DNA of 26,762 nt from Opitutia bacterium UBA4506 (GTDB lineage Bacteria; Verrucomicrobiota; Verrucomicrobiia; Opitutales; Puniceicoccaceae): contig DGMY01000062.1 of NCBI GenBank assembly GCA_002388665.1, positions 1 to 26,762 on the forward strand, in the 5' to 3' direction. How positions within the stretch are numbered: position 1 is the first letter of the stretch; each line of letters opens with the position of its first letter. Under the pieces are notes generated by a model that was not told the DNA's origin, made no database searches, and saw nothing but the letters and a program-made list of their open reading frames with translations. A program made the translations under genes and the position numbers. Below, piece after piece: positions 1 to 7,092 of this stretch.

Positions 1-128
1 AGTTTGTGGAGGCGCAGCTGAAAGAACTGCCAGAGGGGATTCGTCCGCGGAAGCCGCACGGGATGGCGGGGGCTGACTGGGGTGGTCTCTCGGTGGGGAC
101 CGGGTTGCGGAAGAAGATATTTGGATAG
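1..128 (+). CDS. RAYT-like (REP-associated Y1) transposase, C-terminal fragment at window edge
   Basis: Only the last 41 codons before a TAG stop are present; the 5' part lies outside the window. The readable tail contains PRKPHGMAGADWGGL and ends KKIFG. The same 41 residues end the minus-strand gene at the other edge, whose longer visible part (RVRYFTDGIVLGS) resembles the C-terminal region of REP-associated tyrosine transposases of the Y1/IS200-like superfamily. The catalytic HUH and Tyr motifs are not in view, so activity cannot be judged. The family assignment rests on recalled similarity and on the match between the two edges. It could also be a housekeeping paralogue with the same tail. 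Confidence 0.6.
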   Translation, partial: FVEAQLKELPEGIRPRKPHGMAGADWGGLSVGTGLRKKIFG

Positions 129-144
129 TCGATCCGGCGACTAT
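125..144. repeat. Perfect hairpin at the stop codon of the left RAYT-like gene
   Basis: ATAGTCG (125-131) and CGACTAT (138-144) form a perfect 7-bp stem around a 6-nt loop, and the stem includes the TAG stop. There is no T tract, so it does not look like an intrinsic terminator. RAYT transposases are usually found next to short palindromes (REPs), which makes this a candidate, but only one copy is visible in the window. Confidence 0.3.
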
Positions 145-324
145 TTAGAGGACGGCGGTGTTCCTTTGTCTCTTTCCTTTGATTTGGATTGGACGGTTGG
201 GATCAGGATACTTGATGTCGATTGCTAAGGTTTAAGATCCGGGAGCCGCTGGCAGTGGCTCCCAGGCTCTGTGTTTGCGACACAAGTATTCTTGTAGCTC
301 GCGAAATGAAGTTGGTTGAGGAGC

Positions 325-358
325 AAAAAAAAACGCTGATCCGTCGTACGGACCAGCG
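325..358 (-). terminator. Intrinsic terminator of the PEP-CTERM gene
   Basis: On the minus strand, downstream of the gene ending at 388, CGCTG-G-TCCGT / ACGGA-T-CAGCG forms an 11-bp stem (one G.U pair) with a 3-nt loop at 334-358. Nine uridines follow directly (plus-strand A run 325-333). On the plus strand the G.U becomes an A:C mismatch and there is no T run, so it acts for the minus strand only. Confidence 0.88.
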
Positions 359-387
359 CTTGCAAAAAAAAGTATGAACCGGATCTA

Positions 388-1128
388 TTAACGCCGGCGA
401 CGCCGAACCATCACAAATGCGCCGCTCATAGCAGCAGCCATAAGGGCAAATGAGGAAGGTTCGGGGACTGCGGTTTGCGTGAATTCCAAAGTGGGCCGGT
501 AGGCTTCTGTTGTGTTTTCCTTTGAGCCAAAGCCATATTGAACAGCGTCGCTCCATGAAATCATCAAGGTTACCGTATTGTCGGCTTGCGTATAGTCGCC
601 GAGAGTTGGAATCGTAATGGTGTAAACCTTCCCGACATCAGAGTTATATTGGTTTCCCGCAGTATAAATTAGAGATGTTGTGCTGGGATCGAACCCAGTA
701 TCGATGTTGTTGGTTCGATCATTTCCCGGAGCGTTATTCCATGTGAGAGCGGTTTCACTCCAATCGGTGCCTAATTCATCACCAGTCGGAGTGTAGCCCG
801 AATCAAGACCGTAGAAGTAAAATGTGCGATTTCCATTCTGGTTCTTTGCTCGGTAGCTGATTGTCGTGGTGAAAGTAGCCGATGCGGTAAGATCGGCATC
901 GAGACCCGTCAGGTCAAATTTGAGATAGGCTTTCCTCACATTGTCGTTATTTCCACTGTTGTCTGATCGGACGTACAGGTTAGCGCCTATTCCCCCGTCT
1001 TGGACGGTGGTCGCCTGGCCTTCCCTGATGGAGCCATCGTCGACGGTGGTAATGATTACGGCTTGAGAGACCGTTGCAGAGATTAGTAAGAGAGTGGGAA
1101 CAATACTGATCGTTCGAAGCTTAGACAT
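388..1128 (-). CDS. Secreted DNRLRE-domain protein with PEP-CTERM sorting signal
   Basis: This 246-residue protein starts at ATG with a Sec signal peptide (about residues 1-23, hydrophobic core IVPTLLLISATV). The body resembles the DNRLRE domain: an early DDGSIREG stretch, AYLKFDLTGL, and the typical WSETALTWNNAPGN segment, a beta-sandwich often found in extracellular carbohydrate-related proteins of Planctomycetes and Verrucomicrobia. The C-terminus is a textbook PEP-CTERM signal: VPEPSS, a hydrophobic helix, then an Arg run. It should therefore be exported, processed by an exosortase (none in this window) and placed in the envelope or extracellular matrix. It is monocistronic with its own terminator, and no Shine-Dalgarno is evident. 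The precise ligand is unknown. Confidence 0.9.
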   Translation of the reverse strand: MSKLRTISIVPTLLLISATVSQAVIITTVDDGSIREGQATTVQDGGIGANLYVRSDNSGNNDNVRKAYLKFDLTGLDADLTASATFTTTISYRAKNQNGNRTFYFYGLDSGYTPTGDELGTDWSETALTWNNAPGNDRTNNIDTGFDPSTTSLIYTAGNQYNSDVGKVYTITIPTLGDYTQADNTVTLMISWSDAVQYGFGSKENTTEAYRPTLEFTQTAVPEPSSFALMAAAMSGAFVMVRRRRR

Positions 1129-1486
1129 TGGGGTAGGTGTGTTTGAGGTTGTTGTTGCTCATCAAGCGGAAGCGGCTTCATTTTTGGGGGATAGGCTACT
1201 TCCGTGCTTAAACAGGATAATTACAATATAGCAGAAAATCCCGAAAAAGCACAGATCTAGGAGGTGAAGCTATTAACTTTTGCGACGGATGAGCTTCTTC
1301 GTATTCGCCGGAGAAATGCGATGAGCGAATTCGGTGGTTTTTGCACGCTGACCAAGAATCGAAAGCCGCGGGGCAGGCATAAAACGTGGGTCGCGAATTG
1401 CACCGAATCGGGACGGAAAAACGATTGCCATTGCCTTTCCCTCTCTCGAGTGATGCAAAAAACGTTTCGGAGAGTATTTTTAACAG
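1129..1486. other. Intergenic stretch between divergent genes, with one possible small ORF
   Basis: This 358-base gap separates the minus-strand PEP-CTERM gene from the plus-strand methyltransferase, so it should carry divergent promoters. I could not pick convincing -35/-10 pairs. An AGGAGGTG at 1260-1267 looks like a strong ribosome binding site on the plus strand, but no start codon follows at a suitable distance. On the minus strand the gap holds the 52-codon ORF listed separately. I see no tRNA, structured RNA or repeat here. Confidence 0.5.
1273..1431 (-). CDS. Possible small basic protein (52 aa), unrecognised
   Basis: An ATG at 1431 preceded by GAGAGGGAAAGG opens a 52-codon frame ending in TAA. 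The product is strongly basic and Pro/Arg-rich (it includes MPAPRLSILGQRAKT and ends KKLIRRKS). It sits alone in the gap between two divergent genes and no longer gene overlaps it except an unconvincing plus-strand frame. Start with a purine-rich leader, even codon use and isolation argue for a gene; the small size and lack of any family I recognise argue against. No function can be proposed. Confidence 0.3.
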   Translation of the reverse strand: MAIVFPSRFGAIRDPRFMPAPRLSILGQRAKTTEFAHRISPANTKKLIRRKS

Positions 1487-2248
1487 ATGGTAAAAGGCGT
1501 ATACACTTCCCTCAAACGAAAGCTGCCCCATTGGGCGCAGCCTTATCTTTTGGCGCATTGGCTTTATTATTGGCTTGCTGGGCGCAAGGTTGTCGCGGGG
1601 CCGTTTAAAGGTTTGCGATATGTCTACACCAGTGTGGGTTCGGCTTATTATAACAAGCTCATCGCGACCTATGAAGTAGAGCTGCACGACGAAGTACAAA
1701 AGCTGATCGAGTTGGGTCCGAAGAAGATTATCGATGTCGGAACGGCGGAGGGCTACTACGCGGCGGGTTTTGCGAAGATGATTCCCAGTGCGAAAGTGGT
1801 TGCTTTCGAAGGAGATCCACTCGGACGCCGTTTGCAGAGTAAGCTTTTGAAGCGGAACGGATTGGAGAACCAAGTCGAGATCAAAGGTTTCTGTGATCCG
1901 GAAGCGTTGGCCGGCGAAATCGGCGCGGAGGATCCAACCCTGGTTGTGTTGGATTGCGAAGGATACGAGAATGAATTGTTCGATTTGGAGAAAGTTCCAG
2001 GGCTGGCAAAATGTCACCTGTTGATCGAGCTTCATTTCTTTGCCCACGCCGACATATTTGAGCGGTTGACGGAGCGAGCGAAAGATACCCATGACGTCAC
2101 ACACATCCTGACGCGGGAGCGGACTTTAGCGGATTACCCCTCGCACCCAGTTCTTGGATTAGCGCCGAAAGGGTTGAAACACTATTTCATGTTTGAAGGG
2201 CGAAACGAGGAAACCGAATGGTTGATACTCTCGCCGAAACAAGCCTGA
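1487..2248 (+). CDS. FkbM-like SAM-dependent methyltransferase
   Basis: The 253-residue product has a class I methyltransferase core. Motif I is IIDVGTAEGYYAAGFA at about residues 81-96; the acidic end of strand beta2 is VVAFEGD (about 104-110), and LVVLDCEGYENELFD follows later. The VLDCEGYE segment is typical of the FkbM family, which O-methylates sugars and other surface or secondary metabolites. The N-terminal 75 residues contain an aromatic-rich stretch without a clear export signal, so it should be cytosolic or membrane-peripheral. It lies 64 bases before the epimerase gene and on the same strand, so it probably modifies a sugar of the glycan made by the following cluster. The substrate is not deducible. 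ATG 1487 has only a weak purine-rich leader (GGAGAG about 13 bases upstream). Confidence 0.75.
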   Translation: MVKGVYTSLKRKLPHWAQPYLLAHWLYYWLAGRKVVAGPFKGLRYVYTSVGSAYYNKLIATYEVELHDEVQKLIELGPKKIIDVGTAEGYYAAGFAKMIPSAKVVAFEGDPLGRRLQSKLLKRNGLENQVEIKGFCDPEALAGEIGAEDPTLVVLDCEGYENELFDLEKVPGLAKCHLLIELHFFAHADIFERLTERAKDTHDVTHILTRERTLADYPSHPVLGLAPKGLKHYFMFEGRNEETEWLILSPKQA

Positions 2249-2312
2249 CCCTTAGTGGCGGGCAGCGAATCGGGATTGATCCTGAGATATGAATTCAGGC
2301 ACTTCAGGGTAG

Positions 2313-3341
2313 ATGTCCGGTGAACAAATGAGTGTGGAAGAGGAGTCCCACCTTGGGAAGCAAGTGTTGGTCACTGGAGCGACTGGCTTTGGCGGAGGAG
2401 TTTTGGCGCGACGACTGCGGGAAGCGGGGGCGCGTGTACGGGTTCTCGTTCGATCGAAAGCAAAACTGGAGGAGAAAGGTCTCGGGGATCTTGAGTGTGT
2501 GGAAGGCTCGGTCACCGATCCATCAACCGTCCGTAAGGCGATGGAAGGGGTCGCGATCGTCTATCACCTTGCGGCAGTGTATCGCGAAGGGGGACTGACC
2601 GACGACACATACCGGGAAGTGCACGTCGAAGGTACTCGAAACCTCTGCGAGGCGGCATTGGCCGAAGGAGTGGAACGATTTGTCCATTGCAGCACGGTGG
2701 GAGTGCACGGACACATTGAGAATCCACCGGCAGACGAGACCTATCCATTTTCGCCAGGGGATATCTACCAAGTAACGAAGTTTGAAGCAGAGGAACTGGC
2801 TTGGAAGTATCACCGGGAGCACGGCTTGCCGGTGGCGGTGGTTCGTCCGGCCGCGATATTTGGGCCTGAGGACCAGCGTCTTTTAAAAATGTTTCGCTTG
2901 GCGAACCGAGACCGAATTCTTCTGCTGGGGGATGGTAAAATCTTTTACCACATGGTTCACGTTGAAGACCTAGCGACTGGTTTTTTGTTGGCTGGAACCG
3001 TGCCGGCAGCGATTGGAGAGGTCTTTATCATCGCGGGTGATCGCTACCTCTCACTGAACGAATTGGTCCAGCGAATCGCGTCGATACTTGGCAAAAAGGG
3101 TAAATTGCTTCATCTGCCAGCAGCTCCCGTTCAGTGGCTGGGAACATTTTGCGAGAAAACAATGATTCCGTTGGGATTGACTCCTCCCATCTATCGCCGC
3201 CGAGTCGACTTTTTCACGAAGAGTCGGGCTTTTGACATTGGGAAGGCGCAAAAAATTCTTGGCTACAGCCCGAGGTATCGAGTTGAAGACGGGCTAAAAG
3301 ATACGGCGGAGGCCTACCGCCGAGCCGGATGGATTCGATGA
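2313..3341 (+). CDS. Extended SDR: NAD-dependent epimerase/dehydratase family
   Basis: The 342-residue protein has an N-terminal Rossmann motif TGATGFGGG (residues 21-29), a catalytic Ser in HCSTVG (S127) and the Tyr-x3-Lys pair in IYQVTKFEAEE (Y152, K156), followed by VRPAAIFGPED, a hallmark of extended short-chain dehydrogenases. It should oxidise, reduce or epimerise a sugar nucleotide, lipid-linked sugar or related alcohol with NAD(P). It heads the tightly packed glycan run, and its end overlaps the next ORF. The start could be ATG 2313 (AGGG upstream) or ATG 2328; the first five residues are not conserved in kind. The exact substrate is open: it is not clearly GalE, Gmd or RmlB, and also not of the short DprE2 type. 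Confidence 0.85.
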   Translation: MSGEQMSVEEESHLGKQVLVTGATGFGGGVLARRLREAGARVRVLVRSKAKLEEKGLGDLECVEGSVTDPSTVRKAMEGVAIVYHLAAVYREGGLTDDTYREVHVEGTRNLCEAALAEGVERFVHCSTVGVHGHIENPPADETYPFSPGDIYQVTKFEAEELAWKYHREHGLPVAVVRPAAIFGPEDQRLLKMFRLANRDRILLLGDGKIFYHMVHVEDLATGFLLAGTVPAAIGEVFIIAGDRYLSLNELVQRIASILGKKGKLLHLPAAPVQWLGTFCEKTMIPLGLTPPIYRRRVDFFTKSRAFDIGKAQKILGYSPRYRVEDGLKDTAEAYRRAGWIR

Positions 3342-5410
3342 TCCCAGGGGAAGAAGGAGCTCAATCCCGCCGGAAGAATTCGGTTTGGAAGCGCCCGAGT
3401 CTCTGGTGGTTGGGCGTCGCGTTTCTTGTCGTATTGTTGAAGGGACTGCTTTTTCTAGCTTTCCCGCCTGGGTGGCTCAGTCCGGTGGAGCTCCGAGTCG
3501 ACGTGCGATTGGAAAAAGACACGAGTACCCAGCGAAAGGATGAGCTGTACCTCCAGGTATATGAGGACACTGGGGACGGTATGAGCGAAGAAGAAAGCCG
3601 CCGCATACCTGTGGTGGCCTCCGGTGAGTACGAGAGAGCGAGAATTGTCCTGCCCTCGCGCAGTTGGGAGAAGATCCGCCTCGACGGCCCCGCCCAGGCC
3701 GGGTTGTTTTCGATTCGTTCGGTGACAATTATCTCGGATGATGGAGAATCGGTCTGGGAAGGGGAGAGCTTGCGGGAAGTCTTGGTTCCTTCTGAGCAAG
3801 TGGCTGAGATCGGCAGCGACGGTGCGGGTGGACTGCTCTATCGGGCGACCGGGAGCGATCCCCAGTTCTCTTTTCTCGTCGAGTGCCCGGCTCCGCCCCT
3901 ACCGAATTTTCGGCAACTCGGACGCCTGATATTTCCTTTAGGGTGTACCTTCTTAGCGCTGACCCTATTCGGCTGGGCGGTGATCTACCTTCTTACGATC
4001 TGGCGTGAGATGCACGGATCGACGGGAGCTCTTTCGGGGTATCGCTCCATCCTCATCGGGCTTGGGATTGTCCTAGTGATCGGAACCTATTTGCTCTTTG
4101 GGGCGCAGGCCGAGCGCAAACCCGTGCCGCAGCACATGGCCGGGCACAACCTCTACTTCCATTTGACGGAGTCTTACCTGCACGGGAAACTCGCTCTATT
4201 GGAGCAGCCCGTTGGACCCCTTCTGACGTTGGACAATCCATTCGATCCAGTGGAGAACGCGAGATTGCGCCTTCACGATGCGAGCTTCTATGACAACCGT
4301 TACTACGTGTACTTTGGTCCGGCACCGGTAGTGGCACTCTATCTTCCTTGGCGGGTAATCACGGGAACCGACCTGCCGGACCGCTGGGCAGACGCTTTTC
4401 TGTTGTCGGGAGCATTTATCTTCTTGTTCTTCACCTTTTTGCGAGTGCGCAGTACGCTGCCGAAGCGGTCGAATTTTGGTTCGTTGACTCAGGCCTTTCT
4501 CGGGCTCGCCTTCACTACGGGGGCATTGTACCTGATGTCGCGCTCCGTGGTCTATGAGGTTGCATTGAGTTCCGCGCTGTTCTGGATGGCAGCGGCGATT
4601 TTTTTACTGTTTGAAGGCTTGCGGTCGAAGGCACCGATCCGGCTGGTCGGGTTTGCCGGAGTCGCGTTGGGAATGGCCATGGCGAGCCGTCATTCGTTCG
4701 TATTGGTGTCGGCCTTTTCGGTTGGGACGGTATTTGTCTACCTCCTCGCGAGCGGAGAATTTCGTTGGAAAGGGCTGCAGAAATGCATCGCTCTGACTGT
4801 GCCTGCGGCACTTTTTGGCGTACTGCTATTGGCTCACAATCAAGCGCGGTTCGACGACCCAATCGAGTTCGGACACAATTTTCAAATTGGTGTAGTGGAT
4901 CCTCACCAAGTGGAATTTCTCGACCCGGACAACCTTGCCTATAATTCGGTAATCAACCTGTTCCAGCCGCCAGCGGTTTACCCGCCATTCCCATGGATCC
5001 ACCTCAAAGGGCAGGAGTTGTTGGACTGGGTGTCGGCGCCAGACGGCCACATACGGGTTGAGGGGGGCATTGGTCTCTTCCTCGCCAACCCCTATTTAGT
5101 CCTCCTTCCGTTTCTGGGGCCGCTGTCCTTTTTCCGTCGGGCGCACGCGCGCGTGCGCTGGCTCCTGTTCACCGTCGGGGGGATTGCTTTGATCAACTTC
5201 CTCGTGATCGGCCTGTTTTCTTATTCCTCGGCGAGGTATGCGTTGGATTTTGTTCCATTTCTCGTTTTATTTTTTGCCCTCTGTTGGGCGAGCTTTGGAG
5301 CGGGGGAAAAGGGAACGCTAAAGCGTAAGATCCTCGTTATTCTGCTGATTCCTATGATGGGTTGGAGCATTTACTTGCATTTCGGGTTGGCTCTTCTGCG
5401 ATTTCTTTGA
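3338..5410 (+). CDS. Large GT-C-like integral membrane glycosyltransferase
   Basis: About 690 residues with roughly a dozen hydrophobic segments. After a first helix (about residues 22-45) comes a soluble, beta-rich domain of about 140 residues that contains no recognised motif, then a long series of helices. Between two helices lies an extracytoplasmic loop with HNLYFHLTESYLHGKLAL, LDNPFDP and HDASFYDNRYYVYFGPAP. That loop type (NPFDP, then His-Asp-Ala-Ser and YYxYFGPxP) recurs in uncharacterised GT-C-fold proteins, which move sugars from polyprenyl-phosphate donors. I chose ATG 3338 over ATG 3329 because it gives the same ATGA overlap with the upstream stop as three other junctions of this cluster. 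It probably adds a lipid-donated sugar on the outer face of the inner membrane. A polymerase role is an alternative. Confidence 0.7.
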   Translation: MIPGEEGAQSRRKNSVWKRPSLWWLGVAFLVVLLKGLLFLAFPPGWLSPVELRVDVRLEKDTSTQRKDELYLQVYEDTGDGMSEEESRRIPVVASGEYERARIVLPSRSWEKIRLDGPAQAGLFSIRSVTIISDDGESVWEGESLREVLVPSEQVAEIGSDGAGGLLYRATGSDPQFSFLVECPAPPLPNFRQLGRLIFPLGCTFLALTLFGWAVIYLLTIWREMHGSTGALSGYRSILIGLGIVLVIGTYLLFGAQAERKPVPQHMAGHNLYFHLTESYLHGKLALLEQPVGPLLTLDNPFDPVENARLRLHDASFYDNRYYVYFGPAPVVALYLPWRVITGTDLPDRWADAFLLSGAFIFLFFTFLRVRSTLPKRSNFGSLTQAFLGLAFTTGALYLMSRSVVYEVALSSALFWMAAAIFLLFEGLRSKAPIRLVGFAGVALGMAMASRHSFVLVSAFSVGTVFVYLLASGEFRWKGLQKCIALTVPAALFGVLLLAHNQARFDDPIEFGHNFQIGVVDPHQVEFLDPDNLAYNSVINLFQPPAVYPPFPWIHLKGQELLDWVSAPDGHIRVEGGIGLFLANPYLVLLPFLGPLSFFRRAHARVRWLLFTVGGIALINFLVIGLFSYSSARYALDFVPFLVLFFALCWASFGAGEKGTLKRKILVILLIPMMGWSIYLHFGLALLRFL

Positions 5411-5440
5411 GGGAATCCTGTTTTCAACTTTTCTACATCG

Positions 5441-6379
5441 ATGAATCCATATTTGCGCATCGCTCGACCGGACCATTGGTTCAAAAACGTGTTCATGCTT
5501 CCTGGCACGGGATTGGCCTTTTTGCTGGTTGGCACCCTTAACGGAACATTTGTTCTTCACTTCATACTCGGCGTGGTTGCGACCTGCCTGCTCGCCTCTG
5601 CAAATTACGTGATCAACGAGTATCTCGATGCTGAGTTCGATCGCTTTCACCCCGTAAAGAGCCAGCGCCCCAGCGTGCAGGGGATGATAAAAGCCAAGTG
5701 GGTCATCGTAGAGTATTTGAGCCTCGGGATAGTGGGTCTCGGGATTGCTTGGTATCTCGGGCATCTCTTTTTCATCGTTTCGGCCTTTTTCCTCTTCATG
5801 GGCTTCCTCTACAACGTGAGGCCCTTCCGCCTGAAGGAGCGGGTGATCGTCGACGTCCTCTCGGAATCGATCAACAATCCGATTCGTCTCGTTCTGGGCT
5901 GGGCGATCGTGGATAAAACTCATTTGCCTCCATCGAGTGTGCTCTTGGCCTATTGGTTCGGAGGCGCCTTTCTGATGGCTGTGAAGCGCTATTCGGAGTA
6001 TTGCAGTATCGACGATCCGGAACGTGCAGGGCTCTATCGCCGTTCATTCCAGAAGTATACGAAGAACATCCTACTGCTCTCGGGGTTCTTCTACGCAATG
6101 AATTCGGCCCTCTTTCTCGGGGTTTTTCTGATCAAATATCGAATCGAGTTCCTCTTGATTTTCCCTTTCCTCGCCATCCTCTTCACTTGGTACCTGTGGT
6201 ATGGGCTGAAGCAGGACGGAGTCGCAGAGAACCCAGAGGAGATGTACAAGCGCAAGTGGTTTGTCCTCTACACTGGCTTTGTCTGCGCGTTGATTATTTT
6301 CCTCTTCGTATTCGATATTCCCTCGCTGTCGATTTTTCTGGAAGAGAGTTTCATCAAGCTGCCGACGGTGGAACAATGA
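5441..6379 (+). CDS. UbiA-family prenyltransferase, decaprenyl-phosphate phosphoribosyltransferase-like
   Basis: The 312-residue membrane protein begins with RPDHWFKNVF, matching the RPxQWxKN start of the 5-phosphoribosyl-1-diphosphate:polyprenyl-phosphate transferases (mycobacterial DPPR synthase, NoeC of Azorhizobium). The first metal/pyrophosphate motif is N59-x3-D63-x3-D67, followed by HPVKSQRP, also typical of that branch and not of menaquinone or heme enzymes. The second Asp site is at RLKERVIVDVL (D138). Eight or nine hydrophobic segments fit the UbiA fold. The predicted reaction joins ribose 5-phosphate from PRPP to polyprenyl phosphate. The adjacent HAD phosphatase fits the next step. 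Ring-compound prenylation is a less likely alternative given these signatures. Spacing to the upstream gene is 30 bases. Confidence 0.8.
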   Translation: MNPYLRIARPDHWFKNVFMLPGTGLAFLLVGTLNGTFVLHFILGVVATCLLASANYVINEYLDAEFDRFHPVKSQRPSVQGMIKAKWVIVEYLSLGIVGLGIAWYLGHLFFIVSAFFLFMGFLYNVRPFRLKERVIVDVLSESINNPIRLVLGWAIVDKTHLPPSSVLLAYWFGGAFLMAVKRYSEYCSIDDPERAGLYRRSFQKYTKNILLLSGFFYAMNSALFLGVFLIKYRIEFLLIFPFLAILFTWYLWYGLKQDGVAENPEEMYKRKWFVLYTGFVCALIIFLFVFDIPSLSIFLEESFIKLPTVEQ

Positions 6380-6414
6380 TCTGGTTGAGGTCTTGAACGG
6401 GCGAAGAATTGCGA

Positions 6415-7092
6415 ATGAGCGAGCGGTCAGCGGTAATTTTTGACGTCGATGGAACCCTCTATTGGCAGAAAGGGTTACGCCGGCGGATGCTTTTGGATCT
6501 CCTTCTCGGAGCCATTCGTTCTTCCTCGGTTCGTCAGGATTTGAAGATTCTGAAGAAATTCAGAGAAGATCGTGAGATTCTGGCCAGTCGAGTACAGTCT
6601 GGTTTTGCCGAGGCCCAGTATCGAATCACCGCGGAGGCCATGGGCGTGACACCGGGTCGAGTCGAGGAGGCCGTTCGATTGTGGATTTACGAGCGTCCCC
6701 TTCGTTATCTGCTCGCCAACCGGGTTCCCGGAATCGATGTGTGGTTGAATCAGCTCCGTGCTGAAGGTGTAGGACTCGGGGTGTATTCGGAATATCCGGC
6801 ACGGGATAAACTGCAGGCACTGGAATTGGAGTTTGATGTGGTGGTTTCTTCGACGGATCCAGAGGTCGATGCCTTTAAGCCCGACCCAAAAGGAATCGAA
6901 GTGGCGCTGGAGAAGCTCGGCGTGTCACCAAACCGAGCGCTCTTTGTGGGGGATCGCAAAGATCGTGACCAACTCTGTGCAGAGGCGGCCGGGCTGGATT
7001 TTCTATGGGTGAGCCCTAGTGACGCCGGCGCGGTCTCATCGTTTCCTCCGCCTCGACATCTCTTGCCACCGTACCTATCCTCTGGCCGATGA
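6415..7092 (+). CDS. HAD-superfamily phosphatase
   Basis: A 225-residue HAD hydrolase. Motif I is IFDVDGTLY with nucleophile D10 and acid/base D12; motif II lies around VYSEY (Ser); motif III is K in AFKPDPKG (about residue 156); motif IV is FVGDRKDRD (about 177-185). The insert between motifs I and II forms an alpha-helical C1-type cap, so a small phosphoester substrate is likely. ATG 6415 is preferred over the in-frame TTG 6409, which lacks any leader; GAAG lies upstream. It starts 35 bases after the UbiA-like gene and overlaps the next gene by ATGA. HAD domains are found beside or fused to UbiA-type enzymes in other bacteria, which suggests it removes the 5-phosphate from polyprenyl-phosphoribose. 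That role is inferred. Confidence 0.85.
   Translation: MSERSAVIFDVDGTLYWQKGLRRRMLLDLLLGAIRSSSVRQDLKILKKFREDREILASRVQSGFAEAQYRITAEAMGVTPGRVEEAVRLWIYERPLRYLLANRVPGIDVWLNQLRAEGVGLGVYSEYPARDKLQALELEFDVVVSSTDPEVDAFKPDPKGIEVALEKLGVSPNRALFVGDRKDRDQLCAEAAGLDFLWVSPSDAGAVSSFPPPRHLLPPYLSSGR

Noticed and set aside
1259..1269. Sequence whose complement resembles the anti-Shine-Dalgarno end of 16S rRNA
   Set aside because: Only about eight bases match and no rRNA sequence surrounds it; chance.
1264..1608. Plus-strand frame starting at GTG within AGGAGGTG
   Set aside because: The start would lie inside its own ribosome binding site and the second half overlaps the methyltransferase gene out of frame; the product is Arg-rich without a family.
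1208..2104. 298-residue minus-strand open frame across the methyltransferase gene
   Set aside because: Most of it is antisense to the FkbM-like gene, which has a clear SAM-binding motif; no motif is seen in the antisense product.
5318..5923. 201-residue minus-strand open frame
   Set aside because: It spans the end of the GT-C-like gene and the start of the UbiA-like gene in antisense; both plus-strand genes have clear family motifs.
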